Source of the DNA: Achromobacter mucicolens
GTDB lineage: Bacteria; Pseudomonadota; Gammaproteobacteria; Burkholderiales; Burkholderiaceae_B
Reading direction: 5' to 3'
DNA length: 64,000 nt
Assembly: GCF_902859725.1 (NCBI RefSeq)
Contig: NZ_CADIJP010000016.1
Location: 78,731-142,730 of the forward strand
Shown here: positions 45,618-54,827 of the stretch, piece after piece
Layout of the letters: each line of letters opens with the position of its first letter
How positions within the stretch are numbered: position 1 is the stretch's first letter
Notes under the pieces: generated by a model
Seen by the model: only the letters and a program-made list of their open reading frames with translations
Database searches by the model: none
What the model was told of the DNA's origin: nothing
Made by a program: the position numbers and the translations under genes

Positions 45618-46091
45618 GTGAAAAAGACAATCAACAGAAAGGACTATTACGGCGGTGCGCTGATGGTCCTGATCGGTCTGGCCGCGATCTACGGCGGCAC
45701 GGACTATCACATCGGCTCGCTCAGCCACATGGGTCCGGGATTCTTTCCCGCGGCGCTGGGCGGCCTGCTGGCGCTCACCGGCCTGCTGATCGCGATGTCG
45801 GCGCGCTCGGCCGAACCTTCGGCCCCCGCGCCCGCTGAAGGCCATCCCACCGGCATGCCGGACATCCGCGGCAGTGTCTGCATCCTGCTCGGCATTCTGG
45901 CCTTCCTGCTGCTGGGCCATTATGGCGGCTTGTTGCCCGCCACGTTCGCCATCGTATTCATCTCCGCGCTGGGCGACCGCACCAACACGATCAAGCAGGC
46001 CGTCCTGCTGTCGATCGCCATGTCCGCGATCGCGGTCGTCGTTTTCTGGTGGGCGCTGCAACTGCAGCTTCCGCTGTTCCGTTGGGGTTGA
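45618..46091 (+). CDS. tctB: tripartite tricarboxylate transporter TctB family, small membrane subunit
   Basis: The start is the GTG at 45618, chosen because AAGGAGG sits 6 bases upstream. The 157-residue protein has four helices, with DYYGGALMVLIGLAAIYGG and HMGPGFFPAALGGLLALTGLLI, the TctB signature. TctB works with TctA and a periplasmic receptor TctC to import citrate-like acids. No tctC is nearby. It is followed by tctA after 6 bases. The upstream gap (45403-45617) probably holds a promoter but I see no clear -35/-10 pair. Confidence 0.9.
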   Translation: MKKTINRKDYYGGALMVLIGLAAIYGGTDYHIGSLSHMGPGFFPAALGGLLALTGLLIAMSARSAEPSAPAPAEGHPTGMPDIRGSVCILLGILAFLLLGHYGGLLPATFAIVFISALGDRTNTIKQAVLLSIAMSAIAVVVFWWALQLQLPLFRWG

Positions 46092-46097
46092 AGCGCC

Positions 46098-47627
46098 ATG
46101 ATTTCTCAAGCTTTGGTAGACCTTTGGTACGGCTTCGGCGTCGCGTTCCAATGGCACAACCTGATGTGGTCGTTCTTCGGCGTGCTGGTGGGCAACCTCA
46201 TCGGCGTGCTGCCCGGCATGGGCGCGCTGTCCGCGATCTCGATCCTCTTGCCGCTCACCTACGTCATGCAGCCCGTGCCCGCCATCCTGATGCTGGCCGG
46301 CATTTTCTATGGCTCGCAATACGGCGGCGCCATCGGCGCGATCCTGCTCAACCTGCCTTCGCATCCGCCGCACGCGGTCACCTGCCTGGATGGTTATCCA
46401 CTGACCAAACAGGGCAAGGGCGGGACAGCGCTCGGCATCACGATGATCTGCTCGTTCTTCGCGGCATCGGTCGGCATCATCGTCATGATCTTTGCCTCGC
46501 CGCTGCTGGTTGAAGTCGCGTTCAAGTTCGGCCCGACCGAGATCTTCTCGATCATGCTGCTGGGTCTCCTGGCAGGCGCCACCATGTCGCGCGGCTCGCC
46601 GCTCAAGGGCGTGGCGATGACGCTGTTCGGCCTGATGTGCGGCGTGGTCGGCACCGACGTGAACACGGGCACCATCCGGTTTTCGTTCGGCCTGCTCGAC
46701 CTGTCCGACGGCCTGGAACTGGTCGCGATCTCGATGGGTCTGTTCGGCGTTGCCGACTTCCTGATGAGCGTGAACCGCATGACCATCATCGGCAGCGGCG
46801 CCAAGCTGCGCCTGCGCGACATGCGGCCCAGCAAGCAGGAACTGAAGACCGCCTTCTGGCCCATGGTGCGCGGCACGGCCGTCGGCACGCTGTTCGGCGC
46901 CATGCCCGGCACCGGCCCGACGATCACCACGTTCGTCGCTTACGCGCTGGAACGCAAGATCTCCAAGACGCCCGAGAAGTTCGGTACCGGCATGATCGCC
47001 GGCGTGGCTTCGCCGGAAGCGTCGTCGCACTCGAAGACGCAGGTCGACTTCATCCCGACGATGAGCCTGGGCATTCCTGGCGACGCGGTGATGGCGCTGA
47101 TCCTGGGCGCGCTGCTGATCCAGGGCATCCAGCCCGGCCCGCAGCTCATCACCGAGCATCCGGACATCTTCTGGGGCCTGATCGCCAGCTTCTGGGTGGG
47201 CAACGTGCTGCTCATGGTGCTGAACGTGCCGCTTATCGGCGTGTGGGTCAAGCTGCTGCAGGTGCCTTATCGCTACCTCTTTCCGTCGGCGCTGTTCTTC
47301 ATCGCAGTGGGCGTGTACAGCACGCAGAACAGTCTCTTCCAGATCTGGGAAGTGCTGGCCTTCGGCGTGATTGGCGCGGTGCTCATGACGCTGGAATTCT
47401 CGGTCGCACCCATCCTGCTGGGCTTCGTGCTCGGCCCCATGGTCGAAGAGAACTTCCGCCGCGCGCTGCTGCTGTCGCGCGGTGATTTGGCCGTGTTCGT
47501 CGAACGTCCGATCAGCGCATGGTTCATCGGCGCGAGCGCGTTGCTGATCACGCTGCAGGTCTGGGCCTTCCTGCGCCGCAACAAGCACAAGAACAAGAAC
47601 AAGCCCGAAGTGCCGCAGACGGCCTGA
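46098..47627 (+). CDS. tctA: tripartite tricarboxylate transporter TctA family, large membrane subunit
   Basis: A 509-residue, about twelve-helix permease. Family motifs are GNLIGVLPGMGALSAISILLPLTY near the N-terminus, GSQYGGAIGAILLNLPSHPP, and the second repeat FGAMPGTGPTITTFVAYALERKISK, with SLGIPGDAVMALILGALLIQGIQPGP. It forms the channel part of the transporter with TctB. The substrate is likely a di- or tricarboxylate, but it depends on the missing receptor. The repeats at 47657 follow the stop codon. Confidence 0.94.
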   Translation: MISQALVDLWYGFGVAFQWHNLMWSFFGVLVGNLIGVLPGMGALSAISILLPLTYVMQPVPAILMLAGIFYGSQYGGAIGAILLNLPSHPPHAVTCLDGYPLTKQGKGGTALGITMICSFFAASVGIIVMIFASPLLVEVAFKFGPTEIFSIMLLGLLAGATMSRGSPLKGVAMTLFGLMCGVVGTDVNTGTIRFSFGLLDLSDGLELVAISMGLFGVADFLMSVNRMTIIGSGAKLRLRDMRPSKQELKTAFWPMVRGTAVGTLFGAMPGTGPTITTFVAYALERKISKTPEKFGTGMIAGVASPEASSHSKTQVDFIPTMSLGIPGDAVMALILGALLIQGIQPGPQLITEHPDIFWGLIASFWVGNVLLMVLNVPLIGVWVKLLQVPYRYLFPSALFFIAVGVYSTQNSLFQIWEVLAFGVIGAVLMTLEFSVAPILLGFVLGPMVEENFRRALLLSRGDLAVFVERPISAWFIGASALLITLQVWAFLRRNKHKNKNKPEVPQTA

Positions 47628-47656
47628 TTCCCCCGGCCCCTGCATCCGGCACACGC

Positions 47657-47758
47657 GGCCCGGCTTAGGCCGGGCCGTTCTACTTGTGCAGGCCCGGCTT
47701 ATGCTGGGCCGCTTCACTTGTGCAGGCCCGGCTTGCGCCGGTCCGTTTGATTTGTGCG
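47657..47758 (+). repeat. three tandem 34-bp hairpin repeats
   Basis: Three units, each exactly 34 bases long (47657-47690, 47691-47724, 47725-47758), start with GGCCCGGCTT and the first two end with ACTTGTGCA. Each contains a dyad of the GGCCCGGC...GCCGGGCC type; the first is perfect (8-bp stem over TTAG). The array is between tctA and ghrA and may serve as a transcription terminator or repetitive element. Confidence 0.85.
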
Positions 47759-47805
47759 GCGGCATCCCTCATGCTTGGGGTTTTCATCGCCTGCCCGCTG
47801 CCACC

Positions 47806-48735
47806 ATGCACATTCTCTTTGCTTGTCCCCATCACGATCCCGACGCCTGGGTGCCTCGCCTCGAGGCCGCCATGCCGGGCTGCCGTATTTCGGTCTGGAA
47901 CCCGGACGGTCCGCCCTCCGGCGCCGAAGTCGCGTTGGTCTGGCGTCCGCCCGTCCAGCTCTTCCAGCACGAAACCGGTTTGAAGACGCTCTTCAATCTG
48001 GGCGCAGGCGTCGATGCCTTGTTGAAGATGCCCGAGATTCCCGATCACGTGCGCATCGTTCGCCTCGAAGATGCCGGCATGGCGGTGCAGATGGCCGAAT
48101 ACGCGCTGTACGCATTGCTGCGCGTCTCGCGTGATTTCGAAGCCTTCGATCAGGCGCAGGCACGGCAGCATTGGGACACCCGCGAAGGCACCCGGCAAGC
48201 CGACTGGCCCGTGGGGGTTTTGGGGCTGGGACAGGTCGGCGCGCGCGTGGCGCAGACGCTGGCCGAGTTCGGCTACCCCGTCGCGGGCTGGTCGCGGTCG
48301 CCGCGCCAGATTCCCGGTGTCGAATCCTTCGCCGGCGAGGCCGCCTTGCCCGAATTCCTTGGCCGCACGCGCTTTCTGGTCAATGTGCTGCCGCTCACGC
48401 CCGACACGCAGGGCATCCTGAATCGCGAGACGCTGTCGCGGCTGCTTCCCGGCGCGCATCTGGTCAACGTCGGACGCGGCGAGCACCTGGTCGAGGACGA
48501 TCTGGTGCAGATGCTTGAAGAGGGCGAGATCGCCGGCGCCACGCTCGACGTTTTTCACACCGAACCGCTGCCCAAGGATCACCCGTTCTGGCACGACTCG
48601 CGGGTTCACGTCACGCCTCATATCGCGGCGCGCACGCTTCGCGACGAAAGCATCGCGCAGATCGCGGGCAAGGTCGCGCAACTGAAGCGCGGCGAAGCCA
48701 TCACCGGCGTGGTCGAGCGCTCGCGCGGCTACTGA
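47806..48735 (+). CDS. ghrA: glyoxylate/hydroxypyruvate reductase A
   Basis: GhrA reduces glyoxylate or hydroxypyruvate with NADPH. The 309-residue protein from the ATG at 47806 is a D-2-hydroxyacid dehydrogenase: VGVLGLGQVGARVAQTLAEFG (Rossmann loop), LVNVLPLTPDTQGILN, NVGRGEHLVEDDL and the catalytic His in HVTPHIAARTLRDESIA, with Arg in GRG. It converges on a LysR gene with a 7-base overlap. Confidence 0.92.
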   Translation: MHILFACPHHDPDAWVPRLEAAMPGCRISVWNPDGPPSGAEVALVWRPPVQLFQHETGLKTLFNLGAGVDALLKMPEIPDHVRIVRLEDAGMAVQMAEYALYALLRVSRDFEAFDQAQARQHWDTREGTRQADWPVGVLGLGQVGARVAQTLAEFGYPVAGWSRSPRQIPGVESFAGEAALPEFLGRTRFLVNVLPLTPDTQGILNRETLSRLLPGAHLVNVGRGEHLVEDDLVQMLEEGEIAGATLDVFHTEPLPKDHPFWHDSRVHVTPHIAARTLRDESIAQIAGKVAQLKRGEAITGVVERSRGY

Positions 48736-49664
48736 GGCGCGGGAGACGCGGCTTTTTCCAGCCGCTCGTACATCGAGGGCAGGCGCTGCGACAGGAAGTC
48801 CAGCAGCGTTCGCACGGCGGGCATCATGCCCCGCCGTGACGGATAGATGCAGTGCACGATGCCCTCGGGCGACTGCCATTGCGGCAGCACCGGCACCAGC
48901 TGCCCGCGGCGCAGTTCCTCCTGCGTGGCAATCGAAGGCAGCAGGGCAATGCCGCGTCCGCGCACGGCCGCTTCCGTCAGCACGATGAAATCGTTGCATG
49001 ACAGTTGCGGCTTCAGTTCGATGTGCACCTCTTCGCCCTTGTCGTTGCGCAGGGGCCAGCGCACTTCATTTTGCGGATCGCTGAAGCTCAGCGTGACGTG
49101 CGACGCCAGATCCTGCGGCGTGTCGGGCGCGCCGTGGCGTTGCAGATAGCCGGGACTGGCCACCAGCGTGCCGCGCGCCGTGCCCAGGTGCCGCACGACC
49201 AGTTCCGCGTCCGTGTCCAGCTTCGTGCGGACCCGCAGCGCCAGGTCCACGCCCTCGCGGATCAGGTCCACGCGCCGGTTCGTGACCAGCAATTGCACCG
49301 AGATCGTAGGCCACGCATCCAGGAATTCCGGCAGCAGCGGCGCCAGCACGTCCTGCGCGATCGACACCGGGCAGCTCACGATCACCGGGCCGGTGGGCTC
49401 GGCCTGCAACTGCCGCATGGCGTCGTCCGCAGCCCGAGCCGAGGCGGCCATCTCGCGGCAGTAGTGCAGATAGCGTTCGCCGGCGGACGTCAGCCGCAAC
49501 CGGCGGGTGGTGCGCTGCAAGAGGCGCACACCCAGACTTTCTTCCAGGTGCGAAATACGGCGCGAGAGACGGGATTTCGGGATGTCCAGTGCGCGTGCCG
49601 CCGCGCTGAAGCCTCCTTGCTCGACGACTTGCGAAAAGTAGTAGAGATCATTGAGATCTTGCAT
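48729..49664 (-). CDS. LysR-family regulator, divergent from azoreductase
   Basis: A 311-residue LysR-type regulator with MQDLNDLYYFSQVVEQGGFSAAARALDIPKSRLSRRISHLEESLGVRLLQRTTRRLRLTSAG. This subgroup (often near quinone or azo-reductase genes) fits the divergent azoR gene. It likely controls azoR through the 193-base intergenic region. Confidence 0.9.
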   Translation of the reverse strand: MQDLNDLYYFSQVVEQGGFSAAARALDIPKSRLSRRISHLEESLGVRLLQRTTRRLRLTSAGERYLHYCREMAASARAADDAMRQLQAEPTGPVIVSCPVSIAQDVLAPLLPEFLDAWPTISVQLLVTNRRVDLIREGVDLALRVRTKLDTDAELVVRHLGTARGTLVASPGYLQRHGAPDTPQDLASHVTLSFSDPQNEVRWPLRNDKGEEVHIELKPQLSCNDFIVLTEAAVRGRGIALLPSIATQEELRRGQLVPVLPQWQSPEGIVHCIYPSRRGMMPAVRTLLDFLSQRLPSMYERLEKAASPAPQ

Positions 49665-49667
49665 GAT

Positions 49668-49689
49668 TGTTCTATGTTTGGAACGAACA
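49668..49689. promoter_or_regulatory. inverted repeat in the LysR-azoR intergenic region
   Basis: TGTTC (49668-49672) faces GAACA (49685-49689) over 12 bases, right next to the LysR start codon. The spacing fits a LysR autoregulatory site but the arms are short. Confidence 0.35.
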
Positions 49690-49857
49690 GTTCATCATAC
49701 CCGTATTTATGTATTCAATCGGTCCATCTACAGTGACGCCATGCACAACGGATCTGCCAACGCCGCCCAAGCGGCAAGGCCCCGCCCGATCATCCTGACG
49801 GGTGCGGCGCTGACAGATCCAGACCCCCGCCCGGGGGAACCCACTGGAGATACTGCA

Positions 49858-50487
49858 ATGAAGACCTTGGTCATCCTTTCCTCGATTCTCGGCGAACGTT
49901 CCAACAGCAAGCAATTGGCCGATCACCTGATTGCCCGCGTCAAGGCTGCCAACCCGGCCTCGGCCATCAAGGTCCGCGACATCGGCGCGCAACCCATTCC
50001 TTACTTCGATGGCAACACCGCCGGCGCCCTGTTCACGCCCGCCGAGTCCCGCACCGTCGAGCAGCAGCGGCTGGTTGAGCTGAGCGACTCGCTCATCGCC
50101 GAACTGATGGACGCCGATCGCATCGTGTTCGCCGTGCCCGTGTACAACTTCAACTTGCCGGCGCAATTCAAGTCCTATCTGGACCACCTGGCGCGCGCCG
50201 GGGTCACGTTCCGTTATACGCCGGAAGGCGTGCCCGAGGGGCTCGTCAAGGGTAAGCAGGTGGTCGTGCTGACCGCGCGTGGCGGCAAGGCCGAAGGCAC
50301 GCCCTCGGACACGATGACGCCATACCTGCGCCAGATGCTCGCCTTCCTGGGCATGACCGACGTGACCTTCATTGCCGCCGAAGGCATGGCGATGGGCGAA
50401 GTGGCCGCGCTGGAAGGGCTGGCCCTGGCCAAGCAACGCATCGATGCGCTGCTGCCGGCCGCCGGCCAAGCCTCGCTTGCCGCCTGA
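49858..50487 (+). CDS. azoR: FMN-dependent NADH:quinone/azo oxidoreductase AzoR
   Basis: A 209-residue flavodoxin-like reductase of the AzoR family. From the ATG at 49858 (GGAGA upstream) it starts MKTLVILSSILGERSNSKQLADHLI (FMN phosphate loop), then FAVPVYNFNLPAQFKSYLDHLARAGVTFRYTPEG and VVVLTARGGKAEG. It reduces quinones and azo dyes with NADH. A longer in-frame extension lacks conserved residues. Controlled probably by the divergent LysR gene. Confidence 0.92.
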   Translation: MKTLVILSSILGERSNSKQLADHLIARVKAANPASAIKVRDIGAQPIPYFDGNTAGALFTPAESRTVEQQRLVELSDSLIAELMDADRIVFAVPVYNFNLPAQFKSYLDHLARAGVTFRYTPEGVPEGLVKGKQVVVLTARGGKAEGTPSDTMTPYLRQMLAFLGMTDVTFIAAEGMAMGEVAALEGLALAKQRIDALLPAAGQASLAA

Positions 50488-50506
50488 CCGCGCACACCAA
50501 GCATGA

Positions 50507-50535
50507 AAAAAGGCGAGCCGCGAGGCTCGCCTTTG
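50507..50535. terminator. bidirectional terminator after azoR
   Basis: GGCGAGCC and GGCTCGCC pair over CGCGA-like loop bases, with an A-tract before and TTTG after, so it can serve azoR and the convergent dehydrogenase gene. Confidence 0.75.
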
Positions 50536-50557
50536 TCATGGGCGCCAGACCAAGTGT

Positions 50558-51463
50558 TCAGTCGCGCAACCGCTTGATGAGGCTGGACGTGTCCCAGCGT
50601 CCGCCGCCCAGCTTCTGGACGTCGCCGTAGAACTGGTCCACCAGCGCGGTCAAGGGCAGGCGCGCGCCGTTGTTGCGCGCCTCGGCCAGCACCAGTCCAA
50701 GGTCCTTGCGCATCCAGTCCACGGCAAAGCCGAAGTCGAACTTGTCGTCGACCATGGTCCCGCCGCGGTTCTCCATCTGCCAGCTCTGCGCCGCGCCCTT
50801 GCTGATCACGTCCAGCACCTGCTTCATGTCCAGGTCTGCCGCCTGGCCGAACGCGATCGCCTCCGACAGGCCCTGCACGATGCCGGCGATGCAGATCTGG
50901 TTGACCATCTTGGCAAGTTGGCCGGCGCCCGGGGGGCCCACCAGCGTGACCGCGCGGCCAAAGCACTGGGCTACCGGCTTGACCGCGTCGAACACCGCCT
51001 GTTCGCCGCCGCACATGACCGTCAGCACGCCGTTGACGGCGCCCGCCTGGCCGCCCGACACGGGGGCGTCGATGAAGTTCAGGCCCAGTTCCTTGGCGTG
51101 CGCATGGAGCTCACGCGCCACGTCGGCGGAAGCGGTCGTATGGTCGACGAACACGGCGCCGGGCGCCATGCCCGCAAATGCGCCGTCCGGGCCCAGCACG
51201 ACGCTGCGCAGGTCGTCATCGTTGCCCACGCAGGCAAAGACGATCTGTGCGCCGGCAACGGCTTCGCGCGGCGTGGCGGCGCTGTGGCCGCCAAACTCGG
51301 CAACCCAGGCCTGCGCCTTGGCGGGCGTGCGGTTGTAGACGGTGACGTCGTGTCCGGCGCGGGCCAGGTGACCGGCCATGGGCAAGCCCATCACGCCCAA
51401 TCCGAGGAAAGCGACTTTCTGGGCTACGGCTGCGTCGTAGCTCTTGGTACCGATCGTTGCCAT
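50558..51463 (-). CDS. 3-hydroxyisobutyrate dehydrogenase-family (beta-HAD) oxidoreductase
   Basis: A 301-residue NAD(P)-dependent beta-hydroxyacid dehydrogenase: VAFLGLGVMGLPMAGHLARAG (Rossmann), FIDAPVSGGQAGA (substrate loop), and the catalytic Lys in GAGQLAKMVNQICIAG. Members act on 3-hydroxyisobutyrate, tartronate semialdehyde or glyoxylate. The neighbours (ghrA, GGT) do not fix the substrate. Converges on azoR. Confidence 0.9.
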   Translation of the reverse strand: MATIGTKSYDAAVAQKVAFLGLGVMGLPMAGHLARAGHDVTVYNRTPAKAQAWVAEFGGHSAATPREAVAGAQIVFACVGNDDDLRSVVLGPDGAFAGMAPGAVFVDHTTASADVARELHAHAKELGLNFIDAPVSGGQAGAVNGVLTVMCGGEQAVFDAVKPVAQCFGRAVTLVGPPGAGQLAKMVNQICIAGIVQGLSEAIAFGQAADLDMKQVLDVISKGAAQSWQMENRGGTMVDDKFDFGFAVDWMRKDLGLVLAEARNNGARLPLTALVDQFYGDVQKLGGGRWDTSSLIKRLRD

Positions 51464-51520
51464 GCAGTGGACTCCGCTGAATAAGGGTAGGTCTGTTTCA
51501 GGACACTAACCTTAACGCAA

Positions 51521-53125
51521 TCAAAAGCCGGCGGCGAGTCCATCTCGGCGGCTGTCGCTGGCGCTGACGTAGCCATCCACGGCCGGATCGCCTAGCCGCC
51601 AGATGAACTGGCCCGATCCAAAGTCCATGTAGGGATCTTCCATGCCCTGCAGCACATGGCCGCGCTCGCGCAGCCCCTGGACAACAGCGGGCGAGACCGT
51701 CGCCTCCAGATCCACCTCAAGGCCGCGGTTCCACTTCCAACGCGGCGCGTCGCAGGCGGCTTGCGGCTGCTGGCCGTAGTCCAGCATGCGTACCAGCGCC
51801 TGCATCTGGCCCTGCGGCTGCATGTTGCCGCCCATGACGCCAAAGCTCATGACCGGAGCGCCGTCTCGCATCAGGAAACCCGGAATGATCGTGTGGAACG
51901 GCCGCTTCCCGCCCGCCACCACATTCGCATGATCGGGATCGGTACTGAAGCCGTAGCCGCGGTTCTGCAGGCTGACGCCGGTGCCTGGCGCCACGACGCC
52001 AGACCCAAAACCCATGTAGTTCGACTGGATGAAGCTGACCATCATTCCGTTGCGGTCGGCGGCGGTCAGGTAGACCGTGCCGCCTTGCGGCGCGTGGCCG
52101 GTGGCGAAGGTTTGCGCCGATCGCGGATCGATCAGGCGCGCGCGTTCGGCCAGGTAGTCCGCGCGCAGCATCTGCTCGGGCGCGACCTGCATGTGGCGTG
52201 CATCGGCCACGTGCGCATAGACGTCGGCAAAGGCAAGCTTCATCGCCTCGATCAGCAGGTGCTGCGTCTCGGGATGATCGATCGGCCGCGCGGCCAGGTC
52301 GAAATTCTGCAGGATGCCCAGCGCGATCAGCGCGGCGATGCCTTGGCCGTTGGGCGGAATCTGGTGCAGCGTATGACCGCGGTACGACTGGCTGATCGGG
52401 GTGACCCACTCGGGCGCGAATTCGCGCAGATCCTTCAGCGTCAGGGCCGCGTCGTGCGCTTGCGCGTGCGCCACCAGCTTGTGGGCGGTCTCGCCTTCGT
52501 AGAAGTCGCGACCGCTGGTCGCGGCGATGCGCTTGAGCGTGGCTGCCGCGCCTTGCAGCACGAAGTGTTCGCCAATGTGCGGCGCGCGCCCGCGCGGCAG
52601 GAAATGATCGGCAAAGCCCGGCTGCGGCTGCAGCACGTCGGCTTGCGCGGCCCACTTCTGGTGCACCATCGGCGTGATCGCGAAACCCCGTTCGGCGTAT
52701 TCAATGGCGGGCGCCAGGATATCGGCGAAAGACAGGCGGCCCAGCTTCTCATGCAAGGCGCCCCAGCCGGCCACGCAGCCCGGCACGGTCACGCTGTCCC
52801 AGCCGCGCGCGGGGATCGCGCCTTGATGCTTGCGCCGGAAGTAGTCCACGTTCCAGGCCGCCGGCGCCGGTCCGGATGCGTTCAGGCCATGCAGCTTCGC
52901 CCCATCCCAGACGATCGCAAAGCAGTCCGAGCCCAGCCCGTTGCTGACCGGCTCGGTCAATGCAAGGGTAGAGGCCGCGGCGATGGCCGCGTCCACCGCA
53001 TTGCCGCCTTGCGCCAGGATCCGCAACCCCGCCTGAGCGGCCAAGGGGTGGGACGTGGCGACGACATTGCGGGCGAAGACAGGCGTGCGGGTGGTCGTGT
53101 AGGGATTCTTCCAGTCGAAATTCAT
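51521..53125 (-). CDS. gamma-glutamyltransferase (GGT) family protein
   Basis: A 534-residue Ntn-hydrolase precursor that self-cleaves before a threonine. From the ATG at 53125 the protein has NVVATSHPLAAQAGLRILAQGGNAVDAAIAAA at the N-terminus, the usual GGT opening, and the processing site near Thr350 in PQGGTVYLTAADRNG, followed by SFIQSNYMGFGSGVV. No signal peptide is apparent, so it may be a cytoplasmic GGT-like amidase rather than the periplasmic glutathione enzyme. Confidence 0.88.
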   Translation of the reverse strand: MNFDWKNPYTTTRTPVFARNVVATSHPLAAQAGLRILAQGGNAVDAAIAAASTLALTEPVSNGLGSDCFAIVWDGAKLHGLNASGPAPAAWNVDYFRRKHQGAIPARGWDSVTVPGCVAGWGALHEKLGRLSFADILAPAIEYAERGFAITPMVHQKWAAQADVLQPQPGFADHFLPRGRAPHIGEHFVLQGAAATLKRIAATSGRDFYEGETAHKLVAHAQAHDAALTLKDLREFAPEWVTPISQSYRGHTLHQIPPNGQGIAALIALGILQNFDLAARPIDHPETQHLLIEAMKLAFADVYAHVADARHMQVAPEQMLRADYLAERARLIDPRSAQTFATGHAPQGGTVYLTAADRNGMMVSFIQSNYMGFGSGVVAPGTGVSLQNRGYGFSTDPDHANVVAGGKRPFHTIIPGFLMRDGAPVMSFGVMGGNMQPQGQMQALVRMLDYGQQPQAACDAPRWKWNRGLEVDLEATVSPAVVQGLRERGHVLQGMEDPYMDFGSGQFIWRLGDPAVDGYVSASDSRRDGLAAGF

Positions 53126-53238
53126 GTCCGAATCATCGCGTGGGGTAAACCCGTAGCTTAACGTAGATAAATCAATTCCTGTACGATTGGTTGCTTGGCG
53201 TAAGTATTCGTATCCTTCAGTGCGGCGAGCGCCCAAAG

Positions 53239-53270
53239 AAAAACCCCCGGGGCAGGCCCGGGGGTTTTTG
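53239..53270. terminator. terminator after the second tctA
   Basis: CCCCCGGG and CCCGGGGG arms enclose a short loop with an A-tract on one side and TTTTT on the other. Read from the minus strand it ends the tctB-tctA message. Confidence 0.85.
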
Positions 53271-53308
53271 AAGGCTGGCGCGCCGCATTAAGGGCGGCAA
53301 GCGGAGCC

Positions 53309-54814
53309 TTAGTCTTCTTCGACGAAGGTTTCTTCGCGCTTCTTGCGGATGGCCGGCAGGGCCACCAGGATCACCAGGAACACGGCGACGGCCAGCAGGG
53401 TAGCGGACAGCGGACGCGTCACGAAGGTGGAGAAGTCGCCGCGCGACAGCAGCAGGGCACGGCGGAAGTTTTCTTCCATCATGGGGCCCAGCACCAGGCC
53501 CAGCAGCAGCGGGGCGCCTTCGCACTTCAGCTTCGACCACACATACCCGATGACGCCGAACATGGCTGTGGTGAAGATGTCGAACGGGTTGTAGTTAAGC
53601 GAGTACACACCGATCGTGCAGAACACCAGAATCGCCGGGAACAGGATGCGGTAGGGCACCTTCAGCAGCTTGACCCACAGGCCGATCAGCGGCAGGTTCA
53701 GCACCACCAGCATCAGGTTGCCGATCCACATCGAGGCGATCAGGCCCCAGAACAGCTCCGGGTGGCTCGACATGACTTGCGGGCCGGGCTGGATGTTGTG
53801 GATGGTCATGGCGCCCACCATCAGCGCCATCACGGCGTTGCCGGGGATACCAAGCGTCAGCAGCGGGATGAACGAAGTCTGGGCTGCGGCGTTGTTCGCC
53901 GATTCCGGGCCCGCCAGGCCGGCCGGGTGGCCCTTGCCGAAGCGTTCCGGATTCTTCGAGATCTTCTTTTCCAGCGTGTACGACGCGAACGACGACAGCA
54001 CCGCGCCACCGCCCGGCAGGATGCCCAGAGCCGAACCCAGCGCCGTGCCGCGCAGCACGGCCGGGGCGGCTTCCTTGAATTCCTGCTTGTTCGGATACAG
54101 CGTGCCGATCTTGTCGGTGATGTCGACGCGGTTTTCCTTCTGCTCGAGGTTGGTCATGATTTCGGCAAAGCCGAACACGCCCATGGCCACGATGGCGAAG
54201 TCGATGCCGTCCTGCAGTTCCGGCACGCCGAAGTCGAAGCGGGCAACGCCCGAGTTGACGTCGGTGCCGACCATGCCGAGCAGCAGGCCCAGGATGATCA
54301 TCGCGATGGCCTTGGGCAGCGAACCCGAAGCCAGCACCACGGCGCCGACCAGGCCCAGGCACATCAGCGAGAAGTACTCGGCGGGGCCGAACTTGAATGC
54401 GACTTCAGCCAGCGGGGGCGCAAAGGCAGCCAGCAGCAGCGTGGCAACGCAACCGGCAAAGAACGAACCCAGCGCGGCGATTGCCAGCGCAGCGCCCGCC
54501 CGGCCGTTGCGGGCCATCTGGTGACCGTCCAGCACGGTCACCACCGCGGACGTTTCCCCTGGCAACGCCACGAGAATTGCCGTCGTGGAGCCGCCATACT
54601 GGGCGCCGTAGTAAATACCCGCCAGCATGATCAGGCCGGCCACCGGGGGCAGCACGTACGTGATCGGCAGCAGCATGGCGATGGTCGGGACGGGGCCGAT
54701 GCCCGGAAGCACGCCGATCAGCGTACCCAGGATGCAGCCCAGCAGTGCGTACAGCAGGTTCTCGGGCGTGAACGCCACCGAGAAACCCATCATGAGGTTG
54801 TCAAACAATTCCAT
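53309..54814 (-). CDS. tctA: TctA-family permease (second TTT system)
   Basis: A 501-residue large TTT permease, about twelve helices: LIGVLPGIGPVPTIAMLLPITYVLPP, GAQYGGSTTAILVALPGETSAVVTVLDG, GILPGGGAVLSSFASYTLEKKISK and TLGIPGNAVMALMVGAMTIHNIQPGP. It differs clearly from the first tctA (for example GETSAV in place of SHPPHAV), so the substrate is likely different. It follows tctB after 13 bases. No receptor gene is adjacent. Confidence 0.94.
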   Translation of the reverse strand: MELFDNLMMGFSVAFTPENLLYALLGCILGTLIGVLPGIGPVPTIAMLLPITYVLPPVAGLIMLAGIYYGAQYGGSTTAILVALPGETSAVVTVLDGHQMARNGRAGAALAIAALGSFFAGCVATLLLAAFAPPLAEVAFKFGPAEYFSLMCLGLVGAVVLASGSLPKAIAMIILGLLLGMVGTDVNSGVARFDFGVPELQDGIDFAIVAMGVFGFAEIMTNLEQKENRVDITDKIGTLYPNKQEFKEAAPAVLRGTALGSALGILPGGGAVLSSFASYTLEKKISKNPERFGKGHPAGLAGPESANNAAAQTSFIPLLTLGIPGNAVMALMVGAMTIHNIQPGPQVMSSHPELFWGLIASMWIGNLMLVVLNLPLIGLWVKLLKVPYRILFPAILVFCTIGVYSLNYNPFDIFTTAMFGVIGYVWSKLKCEGAPLLLGLVLGPMMEENFRRALLLSRGDFSTFVTRPLSATLLAVAVFLVILVALPAIRKKREETFVEED

Positions 54815-54827
54815 GGCCGATTGCTCC

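Noticed and set aside
47657-47758. CRISPR array or att site
   Set aside because: Units are directly adjacent without unique spacers, and there is no cas gene or integrase.
49651-49857. N-terminal extension of azoR
   Set aside because: No conserved residues; it overlaps the promoter region and the canonical start at 49858 has a ribosome site.
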